Shown one piece after another: positions 8,068 through 17,277 of a stretch of DNA of 64,000 bases (positions are counted from its first letter, which is position 1; every line of letters starts with the position of its first letter). The position numbers and the translations under genes are program-made. Source of the DNA: Lachnospiraceae bacterium (lineage in GTDB: Bacteria > Bacillota > Clostridia > Lachnospirales > Lachnospiraceae); the NCBI GenBank assembly GCA_910575475.1, contig CAJTGD010000030.1, forward strand, positions 1 to 64,000, given 5' to 3'. The notes under the pieces were generated by a model that was not told where the DNA came from, searched no databases, and was given only the letters and a program-made list of their open reading frames with translations.

Positions 8068-8886
8068 TTACCCCAGCGCCACGTCCAGTATCATCATCAG
8101 CGCAAACCCGGCGGCCACCCCGATGGTCCCGATGCTGGAATGCTTTCCTGTCTGGGATTCGGGCACCAGCTCTTCCACCACCACATAGATCATGGCGCCG
8201 GCAGCAAATGCCAGCAGATAAGGCAGCACCGGAAGCACCAGGCGGGTGAGCAAAATGGTGATCCACGCTGCCACCGGCTCCACGGCCCCGGATGCGGTTC
8301 CGTACAGAAATGCCCGCCTTCTCGACATCCCTCCTGCCCGCAGAGGCATGGAGATGATGGCCCCCTCCGGAAAATTCTGTACCGCGATCCCGATGGCCAG
8401 TACCAGCGCCCCTGCCATTGAGATCATCGCATTCTCATTGAGTACGCCGGCGAAGGTCACTCCCACCGCCATCCCCTCCGGGATATTATGCAGGGTGACA
8501 GCGAGGACGAGCATGTTGGTTTTTTTTTGGCATCCGCTACGGGCACAGGGATTGCACAGATCCGGACAGCGGCATCCGTCCTCCACCTCCTCTTCCGCCT
8601 GGTAGATATGCGGCGTCAGCGCATCCAGCAAAAGTAAAAATCCCATTCCCAGTAAAAATCCGACGGTTGCCGGAACCCATGCGATCCCGCCCTGCTCCCC
8701 GGACATCTCGATGGCCGGGATCAGAAGGGACCAGACCGAAGCCGCGATCATCACTCCGGACGCAAACCCGAGCAGGGCTTTTTGCAGGCGCTCATTCATT
8801 TCTCCCCGCAGAAAAAAGACCATGGCTGCCCCCAGCGTTGTCCCGGCAAACGGAATCAGTGTTCCAAGCAGTATATTACAATCCAT
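8068..8886 (-). CDS. ZIP-family divalent metal transporter
   Basis: A 272-aa membrane protein with about eight transmembrane segments. The paired metal-site motifs HNIPEG and QNFPEG, with E/D residues in the adjacent helices, identify it as a ZIP (ZupT/GufA-like) importer, probably of zinc or iron. The loop before the HNIPEG helix holds a cysteine-rich stretch (CRCPDLCNPCARSGC) that may bind metal. I start at ATG of MDCNILLGTLIPFAG, with a GGGGGA element upstream. The longer open frame extends through the perfect palindrome at 8958-9009 and is rejected. It is followed by the leuS promoter and preceded by the DUF3793 gene. Confidence 0.9.
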   Translation of the reverse strand: MDCNILLGTLIPFAGTTLGAAMVFFLRGEMNERLQKALLGFASGVMIAASVWSLLIPAIEMSGEQGGIAWVPATVGFLLGMGFLLLLDALTPHIYQAEEEVEDGCRCPDLCNPCARSGCQKKTNMLVLAVTLHNIPEGMAVGVTFAGVLNENAMISMAGALVLAIGIAVQNFPEGAIISMPLRAGGMSRRRAFLYGTASGAVEPVAAWITILLTRLVLPVLPYLLAFAAGAMIYVVVEELVPESQTGKHSSIGTIGVAAGFALMMILDVALG

Positions 8887-8957
8887 ATCAGAATATTTCC
8901 CCCATTCGTATCTATCTGTCGTCATTTTATGATATGCACGAACGGCGGTTTTGCCAC

Positions 8958-9009
8958 CTCGTGTACTGTACCGTTCATTTTGCTGAAAATGAACGGTACA
9001 GTACACGAG
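8958..9009. repeat. Perfect palindrome with 24-bp arms
   Basis: Arms 8958-8981 and 8986-9009 are exact reverse complements (CTCGTGTACTGTACCGTTCA... and its mirror) around the loop GCTG. No T-run follows on the minus strand, so it is not a standard terminator. It lies between the DUF3793 and ZIP genes. It may be a folded mRNA element, a regulator site or a remnant of a mobile element. Confidence 0.9.
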
Positions 9010-9021
9010 CCGGCCGCTTCC

Positions 9022-9621
9022 TTACTCCTCCTCACTCACGATCTCCCGCAGAGATTTTCCGGACAAAAATTCATTGACCGCATAGATTTTTGCGTCATCA
9101 AAGCTCCGAAATGTCCTTGCGGCGCAAATGGCATCCTGATAGACCTTCCAGTAGCCGGCCGCCAGGTACTGCCTGCCTCCGGTCCGGATAAAGCCCTCCA
9201 CATCCCCGGCCGGATATCCCAGAAACGCGCCGATCTCATGGGGGAAGCTCTTTTCCTCCCGGCCCGGCGCATCCATCCGCTCCGTCAGAGTATCCAGCAT
9301 CTCCTCCAGCCCCATCCCCCGGTATCCGAAGCGGCCCAGTATCCTCCGGATCCCGGGGCGGTTCACAGATTCCTCCAGTTCTTCCCTTCGGTAAAAGAAA
9401 ACCAGCGCTTTCTCTTTTCTGACTTCCAGGATCCTCCATATCACCTTCGTCCCCCGGAAGAACTCCGGAAGCTCCCCGCACAGCCTTTCCTCCAATGCGA
9501 TCAGGCTTGACGCCCTTAAGCCCTTCAGAAATGGCGCGCACTGGAGCACGATCTGAAATTCCAGGCGCAGACGCAGATCCTGGTGCTTTAAAAAATAGGC
9601 CGCAACCTCCGCAGGCATCAT
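9022..9621 (-). CDS. DUF3793 family protein
   Basis: A 199-aa soluble protein of unknown function. It resembles the DUF3793 family of anaerobic Firmicutes: an N-terminal CAPFLKGLRASSLIAL block and a C-terminal EIGAFLGYPAGDVEGFI...GYWKVYQD block. A cysteine in the first block and the aromatic GYWKVY element are family features. I start at the first of two adjacent ATG codons (MMPAEVAAYFLKH), preceded by GGGAGG; the longer frame has no such site. Members often occur near metal or iron-sulfur genes; the neighbour here is a ZIP transporter, but a metal link is only inference. Confidence 0.75.
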   Translation of the reverse strand: MMPAEVAAYFLKHQDLRLRLEFQIVLQCAPFLKGLRASSLIALEERLCGELPEFFRGTKVIWRILEVRKEKALVFFYRREELEESVNRPGIRRILGRFGYRGMGLEEMLDTLTERMDAPGREEKSFPHEIGAFLGYPAGDVEGFIRTGGRQYLAAGYWKVYQDAICAARTFRSFDDAKIYAVNEFLSGKSLREIVSEEE

Positions 9622-9802
9622 CACTTTCCATACCTCCCGACATTTAAGAAACTCTTTCCTTCCGCCTGACGCGATACTCACGCAGTATCTATTTTTTTCG
9701 TTTTTCTTCACATTATACATCACGCAAATACACAGGAAACGCGGCAGATCTCCCCCATAGTTTCCCTTTTTTGGCTTTCTTGTTTTTTTACCCTTTTTTT
9801 AG

Positions 9803-9831
9803 TTGTCCCTTTCCCTACTTTAGTGTATAAT
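9803..9831 (+). promoter_or_regulatory. Promoter of the orphan P-loop gene
   Basis: -35 TTGTCC (9803-9808), 17-bp spacer and -10 TATAAT (9826-9831), about 65 bases before the start codon at 9897. Confidence 0.65.
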
Positions 9832-9896
9832 GGGTATAAGACATTTGAGCAGTGACAATTACTCAAAAATACATCTACATAAAGGAGAGATTCGTC

Positions 9897-10319
9897 ATGG
9901 TATACTTAATCACAGGCCCGAGAGGCAGCGGAAAGACTCAGCAGATCATTGAACTTGCAAATGAAAAGGTAAAGACTTCCAGCGGAAACGTTGTACTGAT
10001 CAAGAAAAGCCACCGCGACACATCCAGCGTCAACTTTAACATCCGCGCAATCTGTATGGCTGATTACAGCGATATCACAACTTTAGAGGAACTGGTCGGA
10101 TTCTTATACGGCATGGTAGCAGGCAATCACGACATTGAGACCATCTTCATAGACGGCGTATTGAAGCAGGTTGATATTTCCGTCGATAATCTGCCTGTAT
10201 TTTTGCAGAAGATCAACAAAATCTCCAAGGATAACAACATAGAATTTTATATCAGCGTAAGCTTAGAGAAGGAGAAGATTCCGGATATCGACAACCCGGA
10301 TTACAAGGTTCTGAACTAA
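9897..10319 (+). CDS. Small P-loop protein of unknown function
   Basis: A 140-aa protein that opens with a Walker A motif (ITGPRGSGKTQQI, residues 5-17). A Walker B-like strand, IETIFIDGVL, is near residue 85. The length is enough for a minimal P-loop fold only, with no added domain, signal peptide or membrane segment. Start is ATG after AAAGGAGAG; an in-frame upstream ATG lacks a ribosome binding site. It stands alone between an AT-rich promoter and a bidirectional terminator, on the strand opposite its neighbours. I do not recognise its role; ATP or GTP binding is inferred from the motif. Confidence 0.8.
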   Translation: MVYLITGPRGSGKTQQIIELANEKVKTSSGNVVLIKKSHRDTSSVNFNIRAICMADYSDITTLEELVGFLYGMVAGNHDIETIFIDGVLKQVDISVDNLPVFLQKINKISKDNNIEFYISVSLEKEKIPDIDNPDYKVLN

Positions 10320-10402
10320 GGAACTACGGAGCTGTCTTGAAAAGCCCTGCGGACTGTTTGCAGATTCTTTCGGGACTGTTCCTGCGGTTGCTTCATCATT
10401 TG

Positions 10403-10447
10403 TTTTGAAAAAAAGAAAACCCGCAGCCCGCAGGTTTTCTTTTTTTG
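10403..10447. terminator. Bidirectional rho-independent terminator
   Basis: The GAAAACCCGC/GCAGGTTTTC hairpin has a T-run on the plus side and an A-run before it, so it can end both the P-loop gene and the minus-strand gene at 10511. Confidence 0.75.
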
Positions 10448-10510
10448 CTTTCTATTCCTGCCATTCACGGCCTCCCCGGACGCAAATGGCAGTTCCTTAT
10501 TTTCACAGAT

Positions 10511-12160
10511 TTATTCTTCTGTCCCGCCGTCCGCGTCTTTTGGAACGCGGGCCTTCTCTTCCCCGTTCAGCGAAAGGACCGTGTTGGTCTCCTCTCCCGC
10601 CTTATATTCAATGGTCACTTTATCTCCCACATCATACCCGATGATACTGATATACTCCGCAATGGAAATGTCAAAGATATCGTCGGAGCCTTCGAGCATC
10701 ACGAAATAGTGAGAATTTCCGTCGATGACGCCCTGGACGATCCTGCGGATATTTGCGGTCACCGTCTCAATCTCCCGGGTATCCTCAGCCACAGCCTTGA
10801 TGCCGTTCTCATACATGAGATCCGTATAGGACGCCTCACAGGAGCTGACCGTATCCCCGATGGCAACGATCTGGTACTTCTGTACATTGACCATGGCATA
10901 TTTTTTCACCAGTCCGGCATCGTCCTTCAATGCGATAAAATACGTGGGCTCCCCGGAGATATTCAAGAGCAGCGGGAAGGTGGCCTGGTATTTCAGGTTC
11001 TGCACCTGTCCTTCCGCTGAGGACATGGCCGAGGTCTCAGTTGCCCCCTCAATGGCATAAAATTTTGTCTCCATGGTCCTCTGGTTCATCAGCACAAAGC
11101 CCACATTAGACTGGTCGCCGCTGACCGAGGTCACGCCGGTATACACCCAGACATCGTCGTCGATGGCCAGATAGTTATAGCCGTTGGTGGTGATCAGGCA
11201 GTCCTTTTGTCCCAGCACACTGTTGAAATATCCATGCTTGAGCGTACCGTAATAATCATATAATTCTACCAGCAGGTCCGCGGAATAGGCCCGGTCGATC
11301 CACTCTGGCACCTCTTCGATTGCATAGTCCCGCGTCTCGCCGGTGATAGCGTTGCACAATATCACTCTGCCCACGGTGATGCCGCCGAACAGGCCGATAT
11401 TGTACTTGCGCACCGGGCAGATCCAGTAGGGAACCCCGTCATCATCAATCTCAAAACTCAGCTCATTGAAGATATACGTGGGATACCGGAAACGCAGATG
11501 CCGGTAGATATTCCGGTTAAAATGGTCGCTGGTGGTATACTTCATCCCTTCGCTTAATTTCACAAGCTCCGTGTTCTGCGTAGCCATATCGATCTTGATA
11601 TAAGCCGGGATGCCCTCCCGCAGGTTGGTAAACCATTTGATCAGGCTTGCATAGCGCAGCGGGGACACCCGAACCGGCCGGTCCTGGTAATTGATCTGGC
11701 TGTACAGATCATCCACCTCAAACTGGGACACCATATCCACCATGCTCCCCATCTTCCGATTCCCCAGGATCTGGGCGGAATCCCGGTCCAGAAGGGGAAT
11801 CTGGTCAAAGGAAAGTTCCTCGATATCCTTGATGAACTCCCCGTCCTGCACGTCCAGAAGCTTTTGGTACTTCTTTGCGTTCACGATGGGCGAGGACAGT
11901 AGGGAGCCGATCACATAGGCACCCACCAGAAGCAGCAGGATCACCTCAATGATCTTAAAGCCTTTCAGCTTTTTCAGCTCAAAGCGCGTCGGCCGCTTTT
12001 TCAGGATATAGGCGGCGCCCGCGGCCAGCACCAGCATGATCAGAAACATCCACATATCCGCGGAATGCAGGTTCAGAGCAGGCAGCGCCGCATAATAATA
12101 CGCCGCCGCCAGGATCAGCACGGCCAGGACCGCCATCACTTTCAGTTTCGCTTTTTTCAT
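10511..12160 (-). CDS. Conserved membrane protein, unknown function
   Basis: A 549-aa protein with three N-terminal membrane segments (about residues 8-27, 36-53 and 71-92). A long, probably extracytoplasmic or soluble domain follows (from about residue 95), rich in beta-type sequence such as YWICPVRKYNIGLFGG and DDDVWVYTGVTSV. No catalytic motif stands out. The C-terminal 70 residues look like a small beta-barrel (VDGNSHYFVMLEGSDDIFDI). I start at ATG with GGAGAG four bases before it; a TTG four codons upstream is less likely. It lies downstream of trkH, separated by two tandem hairpin repeats. I cannot assign a function. Confidence 0.8.
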   Translation of the reverse strand: MKKAKLKVMAVLAVLILAAAYYYAALPALNLHSADMWMFLIMLVLAAGAAYILKKRPTRFELKKLKGFKIIEVILLLLVGAYVIGSLLSSPIVNAKKYQKLLDVQDGEFIKDIEELSFDQIPLLDRDSAQILGNRKMGSMVDMVSQFEVDDLYSQINYQDRPVRVSPLRYASLIKWFTNLREGIPAYIKIDMATQNTELVKLSEGMKYTTSDHFNRNIYRHLRFRYPTYIFNELSFEIDDDGVPYWICPVRKYNIGLFGGITVGRVILCNAITGETRDYAIEEVPEWIDRAYSADLLVELYDYYGTLKHGYFNSVLGQKDCLITTNGYNYLAIDDDVWVYTGVTSVSGDQSNVGFVLMNQRTMETKFYAIEGATETSAMSSAEGQVQNLKYQATFPLLLNISGEPTYFIALKDDAGLVKKYAMVNVQKYQIVAIGDTVSSCEASYTDLMYENGIKAVAEDTREIETVTANIRRIVQGVIDGNSHYFVMLEGSDDIFDISIAEYISIIGYDVGDKVTIEYKAGEETNTVLSLNGEEKARVPKDADGGTEE

Positions 12161-12200
12161 AAATCTCTCCAATCCGCCGCCGGTCTTCGGCGGCTGTTTC

Positions 12201-12290
12201 TATACCAATCTATACAAAAAAGCCGCCAACAGCAGGCTTTTTGTATACCATCCTATGCAGAAAAGCTGCCGGTGACAGGCTTTTTTGCAT
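12201..12290 (+). repeat. Dispersed hairpin repeat, tandem copies C1 and C2
   Basis: Two head-to-tail copies (about 12201-12246 and 12245-12290) begin TATACCAATCTATAC and ATACCATCCTATGCAGAAAA. Each folds into a hairpin around GCCGCC/CAGCAGGC or GCTGCC/GACAGGC with A/T-rich outer arms. They fill the gap between trkH and the gene at 10511, and may double as terminators. Confidence 0.75.
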
Positions 12291-12295
12291 CCCCC

Positions 12296-13741
12296 TCAAA
12301 ATTTTCTCCGCCACAGCTCCGGAGACAATAACAGCAGGTAGGGGAAGATCTCCAGCCTGCCTACCAGCATGTCCACGCAAAAGACCGCCTTCGACAGCCC
12401 CGAGAACTTGGAAAAGTTCTCCACCGGCCCTACCAGCGAGATCCCGGGCCCCACATTGTTCAAGGTCGTCAGTACCGCGCTGAACGTAGTCCCGAAGTCA
12501 AAATTGTTGAAAGCCACCAAGAGCACCGAACCCAGCAGGATCATGATATAGCAGATAAAATAAATGTAGACGCCGTTCATGGTCTCCCCGCTGACCTTTC
12601 TCCCGTTCACCCTGACGATCGTCACTGCCTTGGGGTGCAGCATCCGCTTGGTCTCCTGCTTGATGCTCTTGAGCAGGATCATCAGCCGGGAAACCTTGAT
12701 CCCGCCCCCGGTGGAGCCTGCGCAGGCTCCTACGACCATCAGCGAGAGCAGGACCGTCTTGGAGAGCTCCGGCCACAGGTTCCAGTCTGCCGTACAGAAT
12801 CCCGTGGTGGTAATGATGGCAGCCACCTGGAAGGAGGCATATCGGAAGGCGCGCATCACATTGCCGTACTGATGCAGGATATCTATGGTGATCACAGCCA
12901 CTGCCCCGGCGATAATCCCCAGGTAGATATGCAGCTCCTCATTTTGGAAGGCTTCCTTCCATTTCCGCAGACAGATCAGGAAATACAGGTTGAAGTTCAC
13001 CCCGAACAGAATCATAAATACCGTGATCACGCCGTCAATATAAGCACTGTCGTAGTGTGCCACACTGGCATTCATATTGGAGAAGCCTCCGGTTCCCGCC
13101 GTACTGAACGCATGGAGGAGAGCGTCATAAAAATTCATCCCTCCGAACAGCAGCAGCACCACTTCCACGGCCGTCAGTACAAAATACATGGCATACAGGA
13201 TCTGAGCCGTAGTCCTGGCACGGGGTACCAGCTTGTCCGCCTCCGGCCCGGGTACCTCCGCGCGCATCAGATGCATGGAGTTTTCATCGTCCAGGGATGT
13301 CAGCATCATGACAAATACCAGCACCCCCATTCCGCCGATCCAGTGCGTCAGGCTCCGCCAGAAGGCCATCCCCCTTGGCAGGGCCTCAATGTCCGTCAGG
13401 ATCGTAGACCCGGTGGTCGTAAAACCGGATACGGTCTCGAAAAAAGCATCCAGATAGCTGGGGATACTGCCCGAAAGGAAGAACGGGAGCGCCCCGAACA
13501 AAGACCACAAAATCCAGGCCGAGCCTACAATGAGCAGCCCTTCTTTTTTATAGATCCTCCGGTTTCCCGGCTTTTTTCTGCCCGCCAGCAGAAAAATCAG
13601 AAAAAGGACCCCGCTGACCACCACAAAATGCAGCGCGCTTTCTTCTTTATAAAGCAATGCCACGAAAGCCGGGATCAAAAGAAGCACGCCCTCTACCCCC
13701 AGCATCTTACTTATGATAAACACTGTCATCCTATTATTCAT
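12296..13741 (-). CDS. trkH: Trk-type potassium uptake protein, membrane subunit
   Basis: A 481-aa polytopic membrane protein. The four selectivity-filter loops are visible as SGFTTTGSTIL, FSTAGTGGFSN, ITTTGFCTADW and LNNVGPGIS, each with the glycine that lines the K+ pore. Start is ATG with AGGTG upstream. The gene lies 8 bp after trkA on the same strand, so the two are an operon encoding the channel and its NAD-binding gate. The length fits TrkH/KtrB proteins with ten helices. Confidence 0.95.
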   Translation of the reverse strand: MNNRMTVFIISKMLGVEGVLLLIPAFVALLYKEESALHFVVVSGVLFLIFLLAGRKKPGNRRIYKKEGLLIVGSAWILWSLFGALPFFLSGSIPSYLDAFFETVSGFTTTGSTILTDIEALPRGMAFWRSLTHWIGGMGVLVFVMMLTSLDDENSMHLMRAEVPGPEADKLVPRARTTAQILYAMYFVLTAVEVVLLLFGGMNFYDALLHAFSTAGTGGFSNMNASVAHYDSAYIDGVITVFMILFGVNFNLYFLICLRKWKEAFQNEELHIYLGIIAGAVAVITIDILHQYGNVMRAFRYASFQVAAIITTTGFCTADWNLWPELSKTVLLSLMVVGACAGSTGGGIKVSRLMILLKSIKQETKRMLHPKAVTIVRVNGRKVSGETMNGVYIYFICYIMILLGSVLLVAFNNFDFGTTFSAVLTTLNNVGPGISLVGPVENFSKFSGLSKAVFCVDMLVGRLEIFPYLLLLSPELWRRKF

Positions 13742-13749
13742 GTCCGCAC

Positions 13750-15108
13750 CTACAACAAAATATCCTCTATATCCTGAATCTGTTTTTTCATTGTGATCAC
13801 AATTACATTATCCCCCACCTGGATCCTGTCATCCCCGTTTGGAATGATGATCCGCCATTTCCTGGCGATACACGCGATCAGGTTATTCGGTTTCAGGGAC
13901 AACTCCTTCAATGGGATATCCGTATATCTTGTCTTTGCTTTGACAATAAATTCCAGTGCTTCCACCTGCTCGTCCACCAGCTGGTACATGGTCTCCACAT
14001 TGGCGCTGCCCTGGGAATTTTTTCTCGCCCGCACATAGCTCAATATGGCGTCCGCAGTGACGGTTTTTGCCGACACCACACTGTCCAGGCCGAAGTCCTC
14101 GATCATCCGCACTCTCTGGTCCTCATTCACCTTCAGGATGATCTTGGATACTCCCTGGCTTTTCGCGAACAGGGACATGATAATATTCTCTTCATCCATC
14201 CCCGTCAGCGCGATAAACGCATCCGCGTCCTGGATCCCTTCTTCTATGAGCAGATCATGATTGGTGGCGTCGCCGTTGATCACCGTTGCTTTGGGAAGCA
14301 TCTCACAGAGACCTTCGCATTTTTCTTTATTCTTCTCAATGATCTTGACCTGCATCCCGATGTTCGTCAGCTGGAGGGCCAGATAAAAGCTGGATCTCCC
14401 GCCGCCGCAGATCATCACATTCTTCATCTTGATCTTCCGGTAGCCCAGCAGCTTGAAAAAACGGCTGATATCCTGGTGGGAGGCCGCCACGTGCAGCCGG
14501 TCCCCGGCCTGTATGGTGTAATCCCCGTCCGGGATTACCACGTCTTCCCCCCGTTCCGCGGCACAGACCAGAACCTTGATCTGAAAGCGGTTATACATCT
14601 CAGCCAGCGACATGCCCTGCAGCTTGCTCTCGCCTGATACCGGAAATTCGATCAGCTCCACCCTGCCCTTGACAAAGGTTTCGATCTTACTTGCATTGGG
14701 AAAGAGAACCAGCCGGGAGATCTCCTCCGCCATGGTCAGCTCCGGATTGACCGCCATACTCAGGCGCAGATCCTCCTTTAAAATGTCGATCTGCCTGTAG
14801 TAGATCGGGTTCCGTACCCGGGCGATGGTATGAAGCGCCCCGATCCGTTTCGCAATCAGGCAGCTCAGCATATTGCATTCGTCCGTGGAGGTGCAGGCGA
14901 TGACCAGATCCGCCTCCGGCACCCCCGCGCTTTTCTGCACCTCTACATTGCCGCCCTCCCCGTGCACACCGATAATGTCCATGCGGTTCATGGCATCTCT
15001 CAGCTTTTCCTCATTATTATCGATTAAAACAACATCATAATCTTCCGCGGAGAGCTGTCTGGTCAGCTTATAACCGACTTTGCCGTCTCCAATAATCACG
15101 ATCTTCAT
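13750..15108 (-). CDS. trkA: Trk system potassium uptake regulator
   Basis: A 452-aa cytoplasmic regulator made of two RCK units. Each has a Rossmann TrkA-N domain (IGDGKVGYKL at residue 6 and ICGGGRSSFYL at about 231) followed by a TrkA-C domain. The first glycine motif is canonical for NAD(H) binding; the second (GGGRSS) is degenerate. It gates the TrkH pore. The start codon follows the recN stop by 1 bp, so it may be co-transcribed with recN and argR. Confidence 0.95.
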   Translation of the reverse strand: MKIVIIGDGKVGYKLTRQLSAEDYDVVLIDNNEEKLRDAMNRMDIIGVHGEGGNVEVQKSAGVPEADLVIACTSTDECNMLSCLIAKRIGALHTIARVRNPIYYRQIDILKEDLRLSMAVNPELTMAEEISRLVLFPNASKIETFVKGRVELIEFPVSGESKLQGMSLAEMYNRFQIKVLVCAAERGEDVVIPDGDYTIQAGDRLHVAASHQDISRFFKLLGYRKIKMKNVMICGGGRSSFYLALQLTNIGMQVKIIEKNKEKCEGLCEMLPKATVINGDATNHDLLIEEGIQDADAFIALTGMDEENIIMSLFAKSQGVSKIILKVNEDQRVRMIEDFGLDSVVSAKTVTADAILSYVRARKNSQGSANVETMYQLVDEQVEALEFIVKAKTRYTDIPLKELSLKPNNLIACIARKWRIIIPNGDDRIQVGDNVIVITMKKQIQDIEDILL

Positions 15109-15109
15109 T

Positions 15110-16768
15110 TTATCTCTTCATTTCCCTCGCACTTTCTAATATACTTGCAGTCACTTTCGCCCCGCCCAGAAGCCTTGCCAGCTCCTGCACGGATGCCTCT
15201 TCCTCCAGGCTGAATATCTCCGTCTGGGCTCCGCCTGTCTTCGCGCTTTTCCGGATCAGATAATGCGCATCGGCCTGGGCTGCAATCTGGGCCAGATGAG
15301 TGATGCACAGAACCTGTCTGGATTCTCCGATGATATGCATCTTTTCGGCCACCTTTCCTGCCGTGATGCCGCTGATCCCCGTATCAATCTCGTCAAAGAT
15401 CAGCGTGGGCGTATCCTCCTGGTCGGCCAGCACGGTCTTGATGGCCAGCATGATCCTGGAAAGTTCTCCCCCGGATGCCACATTTCCCATGGGCCGCAGG
15501 GCCTCCCCCGGATTGGTGGAAATATAAAATTCCGCTTCATCCATGCCGTCTGCGGTATAGTCCTCCAGCTCTGCAAACCGCATTTCAAAACGGACATCCA
15601 GGAAATTCATGTCCGAAAGTCCTTCTTTGATCTCCTTTACAAAGGAAGCCGCCGCTTTTTTCCTTGCCTTTCTAAGGGAGAGGGCTTGCTTCTCATAATT
15701 CTGCCTGGATTGTTTCAGGTTCTCCTCCAATTCCTGCATATACTGCTCATAATCTTCCAGTTCCTTTAGTCTTTGCTTTCTCTCTTCACAATATTCCAGG
15801 ACTTCCGTGATCGTATTGCCGTATTTTGTTTTCAGATGGTTCAGTTCATTCAGCCGGTTTTCCGTCTCATAAAATTCTTCCTCGGAAAATTCCAGGCTCT
15901 TCGCATACTCGGACAGCTCCCGGTTAAAATCGTTGAGCAGGCTGTCGATCTCGATCAGCTGGCTGTACAATCCGGCCCCCTCTTCATCCACGGATTCTAC
16001 GTCTGAGAGCGCATGGATGGCGCGGCTTAATAATTCGCTGGCATTGCCGCTCTCGTCCTCGCTGGTGTAGTGGTACGCCTCCGCGATCCGCTCCGTCACC
16101 TTTTTGCCGACGGACATCCTCCGGTAAAGCGCCTCCACCTCTTCATCCTCTCCCTCGGACAGGCCCGCTTCCTCAATCTCATTCACCTCGAATTCCGCCA
16201 GGGAGATCTCCTTCTGGCGCTCCCGTTCATCCATCCCCGATTCATCCAGCTTTTTTCTACATGCATGGTAGGTACGGAATGCCTTTGCAGTCTCTTTTTT
16301 TAGTGTTTCCACCTGTTCCCTTGCGTACAGATCCAGAAATGCCAGATGGTTCTTCTTATGGAGCAGAGACTGATGCTCATGCTGCCCGTGGATGTCGATG
16401 AGCATGCTGGCCACATCCTTCAAGGTCGCCATATTGACCGTCTCTCCGTTAATCTTGCTCACGCTGCGCCCCGGCATCAGCTTCCGGCTCAGTACGATCC
16501 TTCCCTCCTCTGGAAAGAGGTCCATGTCGGCAAGCTGCTCCTCCAGTTCCGGGGTTTCTATGGTAAAGGTCAGCTCCACCAGGCCGAACTTCGCCCCCGT
16601 GCGCAGCATGTCCGCATGAAACCTGCCGCCCAGCGCCAGATCTACCGACCCCAGCAGAATCGATTTTCCCGCCCCGGTCTCCCCGGTCAGGATGTTGAGC
16701 CCCGGCCGGAAGTTGACCTCGATCTCATCAATCAATGCCAGATTTTTTACGTGCAGATTTTCTAACAT
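15110..16768 (-). CDS. recN: DNA repair protein RecN
   Basis: A 552-aa SMC-like ATPase for double-strand break repair. Walker A is GETGAGKSILLGS (about residues 30-42), the ABC signature is SGGELSRIMLAIK, and Walker B is TLIFDEIDTGISG. A long central coiled coil (about residues 155-370) separates the two halves. It follows argR, the order seen in most Clostridia and Bacilli (nadK-argR-recN). I see no separate SOS box directly upstream, so any damage control would act through an operon promoter. Confidence 0.96.
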   Translation of the reverse strand: MLENLHVKNLALIDEIEVNFRPGLNILTGETGAGKSILLGSVDLALGGRFHADMLRTGAKFGLVELTFTIETPELEEQLADMDLFPEEGRIVLSRKLMPGRSVSKINGETVNMATLKDVASMLIDIHGQHEHQSLLHKKNHLAFLDLYAREQVETLKKETAKAFRTYHACRKKLDESGMDERERQKEISLAEFEVNEIEEAGLSEGEDEEVEALYRRMSVGKKVTERIAEAYHYTSEDESGNASELLSRAIHALSDVESVDEEGAGLYSQLIEIDSLLNDFNRELSEYAKSLEFSEEEFYETENRLNELNHLKTKYGNTITEVLEYCEERKQRLKELEDYEQYMQELEENLKQSRQNYEKQALSLRKARKKAAASFVKEIKEGLSDMNFLDVRFEMRFAELEDYTADGMDEAEFYISTNPGEALRPMGNVASGGELSRIMLAIKTVLADQEDTPTLIFDEIDTGISGITAGKVAEKMHIIGESRQVLCITHLAQIAAQADAHYLIRKSAKTGGAQTEIFSLEEEASVQELARLLGGAKVTASILESAREMKR

Positions 16769-16817
16769 TCCATCTTCTCCTTATTTTCCGTAACCAGTCT
16801 GTCTGGCAGACTGAATG

Positions 16818-17273
16818 CTATTTTCCTTTTGTAATGATCTTCCGGATCTTTTCCATCACGGCAGCCGTATCCTCTACGCTGCGGATGGCGCACATGATCG
16901 TGTCGTCCCCTGCGATACACCCCACCACCTCGTTCCATTTCATGGCGTCAACGGCGGCTGCCACGGCCATCGCCATTCCTGAGACCGTCTTGATCACCAG
17001 AATATTCTGAGCCATGTCCATGGAAACATATCCGTCCTGGAGCACCCGGATATACTTCTCGCTCATGCCCTCCTCCGGCTTTAATATGACATACTTCTGC
17101 CTGCTTCCGTCCACAGACATCTTCGTCAGCTTCAGATCCCGGATATCCCTGGAAACCGTAGCCTGCGTCACCTTAAATCCTGCATCCTCAAGATATTCGG
17201 CCAGCTCCTCCTGCGTCTCAATATCATGCTGTGTGATCAATTCAATAATTTTTGCATGGCGGCTGACTTTCAT
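16818..17273 (-). CDS. argR: Arginine repressor
   Basis: A 151-aa ArgR/AhrC protein with an N-terminal winged-helix DNA-binding domain (TQEELAEYLEDAGFKVTQAT, about residues 17-36) and a C-terminal hexamerisation and arginine-binding domain (GCIAGDDTIMC near 119-129). It represses arginine synthesis and activates catabolism in the presence of arginine. The gene is 4 bp from nadK. The agmatine cluster at the window end is a possible regulatory target, but no ARG box was verified. Confidence 0.95.
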   Translation of the reverse strand: MKVSRHAKIIELITQHDIETQEELAEYLEDAGFKVTQATVSRDIRDLKLTKMSVDGSRQKYVILKPEEGMSEKYIRVLQDGYVSMDMAQNILVIKTVSGMAMAVAAAVDAMKWNEVVGCIAGDDTIMCAIRSVEDTAAVMEKIRKIITKGK

Positions 17274-17277
17274 ACGC

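Noticed and set aside
8887-9006. N-terminal extension of the ZIP transporter
   Set aside because: The extension is coded by one arm of the perfect palindrome and adds a sequence unlike ZIP proteins.
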